From Rutidosis leptorrhynchoides (taxonomy: Eukaryota > Streptophyta > Magnoliopsida > Asterales > Asteraceae), in contig NC_092338.1 in assembly GCF_046630445.1 (NCBI RefSeq), forward strand, positions 204,769,501 through 204,833,500: 64,000 bases of DNA. Direction: 5' to 3'. Shown here piece by piece: positions 57,380 through 64,000 of the stretch. The number at the start of each line of letters is the position of its first letter. The first letter of the stretch is position 1. Position numbers and translations under genes: made by a program. The notes below the pieces were generated by a model that ran no database searches, was not told the DNA's origin, and was given only the letters and a program-made list of their open reading frames with translations.

Positions 57380-57850
57380 TCTAAAAGTGAAGATGTGACA
57401 TCCGATAATGCCACAACCATGAGGTTTCAAAGGAAGCTTTGGAAACCAGGCAGAGTGATTGTAAGTTTGAAGACATGTTTTTCATGGCAAGAGAGTAAAG
57501 AGTGGATTCATGTTTTCCATCGAGTAGGTTGTCTCCCTCCATGGTTTGAACACAGCACATAGATCTTTCAAAGATCACGCGGAGATCACTGTCACAGAAT
57601 TGGCTGACACTGAAGAGACAGCACCCAAGCCCACGAACATAGGACACACGTTTGATGGTCACACCGTTGAACACATAATCTCCATACCCCTCGATTGTTG
57701 CAATTTCGTCATTTCCAAAGCGAACAGTACCTAGGAACTTGTTGACATAGTTTGTCAACATTGATTTATCACCAGTCATGTGTCTGGAACAACCAGAATC
57801 CAGATACCAAACACATGCTGGGATAACCTGCAAAACAGAGTTAAGCACAA
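57380..57850 (-). pseudogene. SIRE-like copia protease and GAG-pre-integrase domain
   Basis: The protease motif CVWYLDSGCSRHMTGDKSM (about 57755-57815) contains the catalytic D-S-G. VRFGNDEIATIEGYGDYVFN and RGLGCCLFSVSQFCDSDL follow. SLCLVSKASFETSWLWHYRM begins the GAG-pre-integrase zinc domain. Confidence 0.92.
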
Positions 57851-58059
57851 GTTTTAAGGACCCCAGTTATCTCGGGTTCCTTGTAAGCAGATACATTCAG
57901 AGAATTTAGAGCATTAGGTTCATTAGATGAAACATTCAACATGGTCTGAACATTCATTACAACACACGAATCATGGTTTTGATGACCAAAATACAGACAT
58001 CTTTTACATCTATTACACATTAATGACCTGGACTGAGAAGCAAGACTTAAGGATGCTTG

Positions 58060-60365
58060 GACTATTTAGTCTTGGGTTTCCACGCTTTCAAAATGCTTTG
58101 TTTTGGTTTAGGTCCTGTGAAATTTAAAACACCAAATTTAGACCCAGTTTGAAAACGATTCATGTCTTTAAGTAATGACTGTCTAGCCCTTTGTGCTCTT
58201 TTGTGACGGTTTCGCTTTTGAGTCTTGGTTAATCCATCAGATATCCGCTTTGCAGCATGGTTGAGATTTGGTAGTTGCGGATGTTTGATGGATTCGGGGT
58301 TGTGTTTCAATGATCTACCACTGTTGCTCTGGAAGGAGTTAGAGTGGTCAATATTATGGTGGACATGAGGGCTGCTTGGACCACCCCTCCTGTCTAGAAT
58401 AGGCGGTGCAGGGTGGTTGTGGGTTTTTCTTGCCGAGTGGTCATACACACCATGTTCTTGGATTATTCTTCGAACAGGGCTGTTTCGCCTTCCCATCAAG
58501 GTTGAGGAATGTGGTGGTTTGGGATCAGCACCCCTTTTAGTGACAATCATCTCTAAACGAGAGCCATGAATAGGGTTTTTTAGGATGGTGACAGCTGGAA
58601 TGACAGGATTCCTTGAGTTCACTACAGTAGTGTAAGGAAAGCCTTGGTGATGTGGGGGAAGAACTCGTTGAGAATGAGTGGGTACCCATGGTATAAATTT
58701 CTCTTTCGTTGAATTTGATTCCTTTTGTTGAGAATAGTTTTATGATAATGTTGGACCAAAATTCTTTTCGGCTTTTTCAAAATCACGATTCATTAAAACT
58801 TTTACTTGCAAATCGATGTTGTCCTTTTCAATAAGAGCAACATGTTTCTTATATCCTTTTAGTTCAAGTTTTAAGTCAACGATTTCTTTCCCTAGAGAAT
58901 CAGCAAGAACATTTGAGGGTTCGATAAGGTGGCAGGGTGGCGGTTCCTGAGGGGCTTTGGACTTTGAAATCATTTCACAGAAAGTAGTCGCTTGACTAGC
59001 AATCTGTTTTTGAAGTTCATGCACATCATGAGTAAGTTGATGATTTGTGGTCACTTGGAGTGAGATTTGGTGTTGCATTACTTTTATGATCATCAGAAAT
59101 TTTCGTTCATTGTCAAAAGAATTCATTTTATTTTTGAAAAGTTCCTTTTCTAAACTGATGATGTATTTTTCTAATACCAGAGTTGGTAAAAAGACAACAT
59201 GTTTTTGACCTTCCGAACTCTCACTTTCATTAAACAAATCAGGTAAGCTTTCATATGAAAATGAGTTTTCCTTTTTCAAATAAAGAGCGCTGATTTTATC
59301 ATAGATTAGAGCAATTTCTCGTTTCATTTTAGTTGATCTTTTAGCCAATGCTTCCTCAACCTCACTGTTGGATGCAAATGTGAGTCGTGCAGGTAGGCCA
59401 ATCATCAAGTATCTACTATCATACAGACAGGGCTCATCTTTGGCCATATTGGACAAGGTGAGAGGATTTTCAAAGCCTAGGCCTTTGTTCTCACAGAAGG
59501 AGTCCTTTGGTCAATTCATGAAAAGGGTTTGATTCGAGATGTATCCTGCTAAAACAACCTTAGACTGTTTGGTCCTGTAGAGCTTTTCTTCAAATTGTCC
59601 TAGACGAGTTTGAAGCTCTAGATTATGTGCGGTAAGTTTAGAACATTCAGAGGTTTTCTTAGCAAGATCGAAGAGAGGTTCTCTTATCTTTTCTTCTAAG
59701 GTATCTAGGAGAGTTTTCTTAGAAGCAGTGAGTTTCTTAATTTCTTTCTCAGCATTGTCTACTTTCTCACTAAGAACTTCATTTCTTAACCTAAAGTCTG
59801 TCCTTTCTATTCGTAATGGTCTGACAGTAGATTCTAGCTCCTTCAATTGTGTTACTTTATCAGCTAGATCCTTCTGAAGTGTTAGGTATGCATTGTTTGA
59901 CACTTTTATTTTCAATTCAGCTTTTAACCTATGGTTCTCATTTTGTAGTCCACTAACTTCACTAGTAAGTGATCTAAGGTCCTTACTCATTTTAGCAAAG
60001 TTGTCAACATACATATCAGGCAATTCAGGGAGCATTTTATCATGATTATGAGAAGCAGGTTCATCTCTAATGGACACATTTATTTAGATAGTTGGGTCAT
60101 TAGGTCTCTTAAAGGGTGCTTGCAATACATTAGAAACAAATTCAGAACTATTATTTACTGAGTTATAATATTCATGAATTATGTCGGTGTAAAGTTGTAC
60201 CTCTTCCTCATCATCGAAAGAAACACTGTCAGGAGCATGGTTCATGTTGGTGAGTTTCACTACATTAGCACGTTCGGGCTCCTGTTCACTGTCTGACCAG
60301 TTTAGCCAAACATCATCTGAGGCTTTGAGGACCTTCCCCTTTTCGCCATCTTGGGCGAGCAACAT
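58060..60365 (-). pseudogene. Coiled-coil and basic linker region between Gag and protease, SIRE-like copia
   Basis: The minus strand encodes an acidic patch (WLNWSDSEQEPERANVVKL), then long heptad-like stretches (LTSEVSGLQNENHRLKAELK, DNAEKEIKKLTASKKTLLDT, VDLKLELKGYKKHVALIEKD) predicted as coiled coil. A basic region (KTQKRNRHKRAQRARQSLL) follows just before the protease. This segment is much longer than in Angela-type copia. It is probably the C-terminal part of Gag and may help particle assembly. It is broken by several interruptions. Confidence 0.75.
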
Positions 60366-60389
60366 CTTTTTCTTGTAGTACTCGGCATC

Positions 60390-61445
60390 CTTTCATTTGG
60401 GCAGTCTGCATTCTCGTGGAAAGTGACCTGTTTTACCACAGTTGAAACAAACATTATCGGGGTCCTTGTTGTCAGGGGCCCGGTATTGAGTGGTTGAGGT
60501 TTCGGGTTTTTTGTAGTATGAAGAGCTGGATGAGGTTCGATTGTTGTTGTTTTTGCTAAAACCTCCAGATGATCTCCTGAGATTCAGTTGCTTACTGAAC
60601 ATTGCGGCAGCCTTGATGAGATCTCAATGTTCTTCATCAACATTAGAGTATGTGTCCTCATCAGAGGAAATGGTTTGTTTTGCTTTGAGTGAGTTGGAGC
60701 GGTTAGAAGGGGTTTTGGTGGAGCTTTTGTTAACTAACAGAGCCATTGGATCACTAGTTTCAGCGAGGTTGGATTTAGGGTTTTGGGCAGCTAGAACATT
60801 AGGTTTATGATTCATTAGTTTTCCTACAACTTCATGGATGTTGTACTTCTTGGTGTTTTTGGAGGCACAGAAGTTGTTTCCATTTGGTGTCCAGGTGGCA
60901 TTTAGTTTCCTCAGAAATTTCATGTTCAGCTCTTGATTTTCCTTTTTCACTCCAACCTTCTTTAGCTCATTAATGACTTCACAGAAACGTCTGTAGCAGT
61001 CCTTTAGAGGTTCATCAGGTTTCTGAAAGTAGTCCTCATACATTGCGAGAGCTATGTCAAGTTTTGTCTGATCGGATTGGTTGTATCCTTCCTGTTGACG
61101 GGTGATTTCATCTAGAAGTTCTTTTCCGGATTTCAGAGAGCTGACGGACTTGTACATGTCATGAGGAAGGGATTGCATGATAATAGACCTGGAATTGATA
61201 TCGGCTTGAGCTCTCTTGGCTTCTTTACCCTGGAGTTCATAGGGTTTTAGAACCGCGCCGGTGTCAGGGTGAAGTGAGATTTTAGGTCCATTGAGAAATG
61301 ATTCTCAGAGGTATTTGGTTTATTCTCCTTTTCCATCGATGAAGTTGTCAAACCTTCCTTTCCATTCGTCAAGCAGTCCCTCAAACAGCATGGGAGGACG
61401 GGTATCCGAGCCCACGACCAAAGCATCACGGTTTGCAGTAGCCAT
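60390..61445 (-). pseudogene. SIRE-like copia Gag with zinc knuckle
   Basis: The frame starts MATANRDALVVGSDTRPPML at 61445. The copia Gag core (UBN2-like) is seen in MQSLPHDMYKSVSSLKSGKE, LDIALAMYEDYFQKPDEPLK and DCYRRFCEVINELKKVGVKK. The knuckle CFNCGKTGHFPREC is at about 60408-60450. It would form the particle and bind genomic RNA. It is broken as part of the fossil. Confidence 0.9.
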
Positions 61446-63005
61446 CTTAACTTAGTAGTGTGAACTAGGTGGTGCAAAAGAGGAGTTTTAGCAAGAGATT
61501 GCTGAGTGAAGAATTTCAGTGTGGAGAATCACTTGTGTAAACTGAGTGAAATTAGGGTTTTGGTGTAAAACCACTTGTATGAATTGAGTGGTTTTTGAGC
61601 AAAGCCAAATTTCAAGTCAGACTATGTTTTCGAGCACCAACAAGGTAATTAAGAAAGGGAGGTTTTCGAGCAGGACAGTTATGTGATCAAAATCCTAAGT
61701 TTTCGAGCAGGCAAGATAGTAGAGCACTAGTAAGAATTTCGATCAGGCACTGTATTCGAGCAGCTAAGGTATTCGAGCACCTATCTAGTTCTAGAGCACT
61801 AAATATTTTCGAGCAGATAGCTAGGGTTTCAAACAAAACCAAGCCTTAAAAACAGGGTGGTTTTCGAGCAAAACCAAGTTATCTGGACACTAGGTTTTCG
61901 AGCACAAAGAGACAAAAACTTTAGATTTTCGAGCAGCAAGAGATTTTCGCGCAAGGTTTTAGGGCAGTACAAATCACTATTTTAGGTCAATCCTTTAAAC
62001 TTTGAACCCAATTTTTTGAGCAAATACTTGAATTACACACTATTCTTGAGCAATTTGACTGAAAAACACTTGATTCAGTATGTTTTTAAGTTTAAGATAT
62101 TTGAATTTAAGAGAGAGAATATCTAAGCACGTGAAAACTTACACACAAGTACAAGCTTATGCACAAAAGGACAAGTCCTTTGTCCTCTATGACACAAGTC
62201 AAGGGATTATGTCAAGGACATGTCCTTTTCACGCCTAAAACTATCGGGTAATAGTAATATCGGTGGGTATTGACTAATGGTCCAAAGTTTGGAGCCAAAG
62301 TAGATTCAACACGTGGGGAAACAACCAGGTGTTTTCGAGCGAAAACCTTAGGGTTTCACTGTAGTGATACGACCCTGAGAGGTTTTCGAGCAGTTTTAAA
62401 CCCAGAAGGGGTTTTCGAGCACATGATCTGGGAAAAACTTAAGCAATTCTAGTGATTTTTAAGCAGATTTAGCAGAGATTATGGACAAAACAGCAATGAA
62501 TCATGAAACTTTAGGGCCTTTAATTAACCTTAACACGAATGAAGTGAAAGATTTCAAGAATTTTTCGAGTAAATCATGTAATAGAGTGACAAAATCACTA
62601 TATTTCAGTTATGGCAGTAGAAACATGAACATATGAGCATGAAATATGGATAAAGCACATGAGTTAATCACTAAAATTCCAGAAAACAACATGAATTTCA
62701 TACCATTTTAACATACATATCGTTTTCTTTAGACAGGAACATATTAAACATACTTCAACAAAACATTTTCGTGCATAACCTTTTTAAGAGCAAGTTAATC
62801 TGAGATAGAGCATGCATAATTTAGAACTTGTTAAACATATAACACGGATTTCACGCAGAAAGATAGATATTCTTAACAAACAACAAACAAATTCGTGACC
62901 AAATGAGAGTTAATCGTGATACCTCAACCGAAGAGCACCAAACACTCCAAAAATACGAATCTAGAAGCTTCAATCCTTGGATCTACAAGCAAGATAGCGA
63001 GTCCC
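61446..63005 (-). other. SIRE-like copia leader with repeated TTTTCGAGCA words
   Basis: About 1.5 kb has no supported ORF. Between 61620 and 62440 the word TTTTCGAGCA and close variants occur about 15-18 times at irregular spacing. On the element's own strand this reads TGCTCGAAAA. The part from 62460 to 63005 has few copies. Confidence 0.85.
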
Positions 63006-63017
63006 GCTCTGATACCA
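63006..63017 (-). other. SIRE-like copia primer binding site
   Basis: TGGTATCAGAGC on the minus strand, two bases inside the 5' LTR, matches the initiator tRNA-Met complement. Confidence 0.93.
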
Positions 63018-63019
63018 AT

Positions 63020-63287
63020 TGTTAGTCCCTAAAAAAGCCTAGATCGACGGTTTGTGAGATGATTAGTGGGTTAGAAGTATTAGTTATCAAGAACACATGA
63101 GAGGAAAGGATAAGATAAATGAGAGTAAAATGGATAACTGGTTCAATTAGGAGTGAGGAGGTTGTTTATATATGACAACCTCCTAAGTTACAAAATATAC
63201 AAAGTTACCATGGTAACACAGTAAATACATTACATGATAAGAATAAAATCGTGCGTCACTAATCTATTATATAAACATATGTCAACA
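63020..63287 (-). repeat. SIRE-like copia 5' LTR, 268 bp
   Basis: The partner of 45448-45716, with about three percent divergence. GTTCT follows at 63288-63292. Confidence 0.93.
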
Positions 63288-64000
63288 GTTCTTATTTTGC
63301 GTATTAATCCCCTTACCCTTCTTGACTAATTCAAACCCATCACTGTCCACATTCTTTTTAGCCACCTCATGAGTTACTACATTTTTGGGGCATTGTGCAT
63401 CCTTGTGGCCAAAAACCTTGCATGAATCACACTTCGACGGTTGCCATTCATACTCGATAGTTACTTTGTCAACTAAACTCTTACCCCCATGTACTGCAGT
63501 CGTAGCAACATTCAGGTGCGTTCTCATCTCTTTATCAGCCGATATCTCTATCATTGCCCTTGCATAGTTTGGCCTTCCCCAATGCCTCTACATACATGGT
63601 ACTAGTGTACATATCAAGCATGATTGGTTTCCCAATTTTAGACCCAATCATACTTAGACCATCTTCCGTATATCCAGTCAATGGGACATCATGGAGTTTC
63701 ACCCAAACAGGCACACTGGTCAAATCTTCTTTGGAGAGTGAAACGTTTGCTGACCACTTATTGAGAATGATGGGCACAGGACGTATCATCCATGGCCCTT
63801 TTTCCATGACGTCCATCATTCCTTGTGATGACGTGAATTTGAAGAAATAAAACCCCTTCGCATTCATCATTGTCTTTTCAAGGCCATATTTCTTCCAAAC
63901 ATTAGTCACATAGTTTTGAACAACCGGGTATGCGAGTCTTTTGCCAATGAAATACCCATATAAGGTATTGCTATAACGGTCAACAGCCTCCATAACTGAA
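63288..64000 (-). pseudogene. LINE ORF1-like Gag (DUF4283 and CCHC), open at the right edge
   Basis: The minus strand reads YGYFIGKRLAYPVVQNYVTN, VWKKYGLEKTMMNAKGFYFF, VMEKGPWMIRPVPIILNKWS and SVPVWVKLHDVPLTGYTEDG, the DUF4283 domain of plant L1 ORF1 proteins. Next is a zf-CCHC_4 motif, CDSCKVFGHKDAQC (about 63395-63440). The frame changes near 63540-63560, so it is disrupted there. It is the RNA-binding partner of ORF2. The N-terminus may lie beyond the window. Confidence 0.9.

Larger units (their letters stand above)
45448..63287 (-). mobile_element. SIRE/Maximus-like Ty1/copia element with short LTRs and a long post-pol region
   Basis: The element spans 17840 bp, or about 14.5 kb without the solo LTR inside it. 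On the minus strand the order is LTR, iMet primer site, 1.5 kb leader, Gag, coiled-coil region, protease, integrase, reverse transcriptase, RNase H, a repeat-rich spacer, post-pol coding sequence, polypurine tract and LTR. The two LTRs differ by about nine substitutions and one length change in 268 bases, roughly three percent, so it is older than Tekay-A and much older than the Angela copia. It is broken, with many interruptions. The lineage name is from memory of the Gag/RT wording and the post-pol ORFs. Confidence 0.88.
27841..64000 (-). mobile_element. L1-type LINE, split by Tekay-A and by the SIRE-like copia, open at the right edge
   Basis: The LINE parts are 27841-30014, 43498-45447 and 63288-64000, about 4.8 kb in the window. 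On the minus strand they carry an ORF1-like Gag with a CCHC knuckle, an AP endonuclease, a non-LTR reverse transcriptase and a zf-RVT region. The 3' end reads GGTAACCCTTTACCCAAAAA near 27845-27865, typical of plant L1 tails. The reading continues across both insertions: PCLED joins IVHENQSAFIPG at the Tekay-A site, and GINTQNKN joins HANGFVVVKG at the copia site. It carries several stops and frameshifts and is inactive. The 5' end is outside the window. Confidence 0.92.

Overview
This window is plant nuclear DNA made almost entirely of nested transposable elements. I see no convincing free-standing host gene and no rRNA, tRNA or CRISPR locus. The element families (Athila, Tekay/Del chromovirus, Angela-like and SIRE/Maximus-like copia, L1-type LINE, MITEs) point to a large-genome flowering plant. 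From memory the LTR sequences resemble those of Asteraceae, but that is a guess without a database search.

Left block (1-25200). An Athila-type Ty3/gypsy element lies on the minus strand from the left edge to 9493; its 5' LTR is about 7481-9493 and its other LTR is outside the window. It sits in the 3' LTR of a minus-strand Tekay-like chromovirus, here called Tekay-B (9494-24865). Tekay-B keeps Gag, part of RT and a chromodomain remnant but has lost most of pol. Its 3.5 kb 5' LTR is split by a plus-strand Angela-like copia element (13593-21758). That copia has two 991 bp LTRs that look identical and a TATAT target duplication, so it is very young. Tekay-B itself sits in an older LTR fragment (24866-25200).

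Middle spacer (25201-27840). This holds small DNA-transposon debris: a hAT-like MITE with an 8 bp duplication, a Tourist-like MITE with TAA duplications, a 678 bp Mutator-like MITE with a perfect 9 bp duplication, a possible CACTA remnant and a poly(A) run.

Right block (27841-64000). An L1-type LINE on the minus strand runs from its 3' tail near 27845 past the right edge. It is split twice. A plus-strand Tekay-like chromovirus, Tekay-A (30015-43497, duplication AATAT), has 3.4-3.5 kb LTRs and carries an acidic ORF and an F-box-like ORF between its primer binding site and Gag. A minus-strand SIRE/Maximus-like copia (45448-63287, duplication GTTCT) has unusually short 268-269 bp LTRs, a coiled-coil region between Gag and protease, and about 3.5 kb of coding sequence after pol. 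A solo LTR of the Tekay-A family (52279-55605, duplication GCTTC) interrupts that copia's reverse transcriptase.

The most interesting signals are the F-box ORF carried ahead of gag in Tekay-A, the acidic leader ORF shared in position by both Tekay elements, and short CpG-containing words repeated in the untranslated parts of several families (TTTTCGAGCA in the SIRE-like copia, CTCCGCGA-type words in Athila, GGACGCCGTCC in the old LTR fragment). All LTR elements are treated here as fossils and only their parts and approximate state are given.
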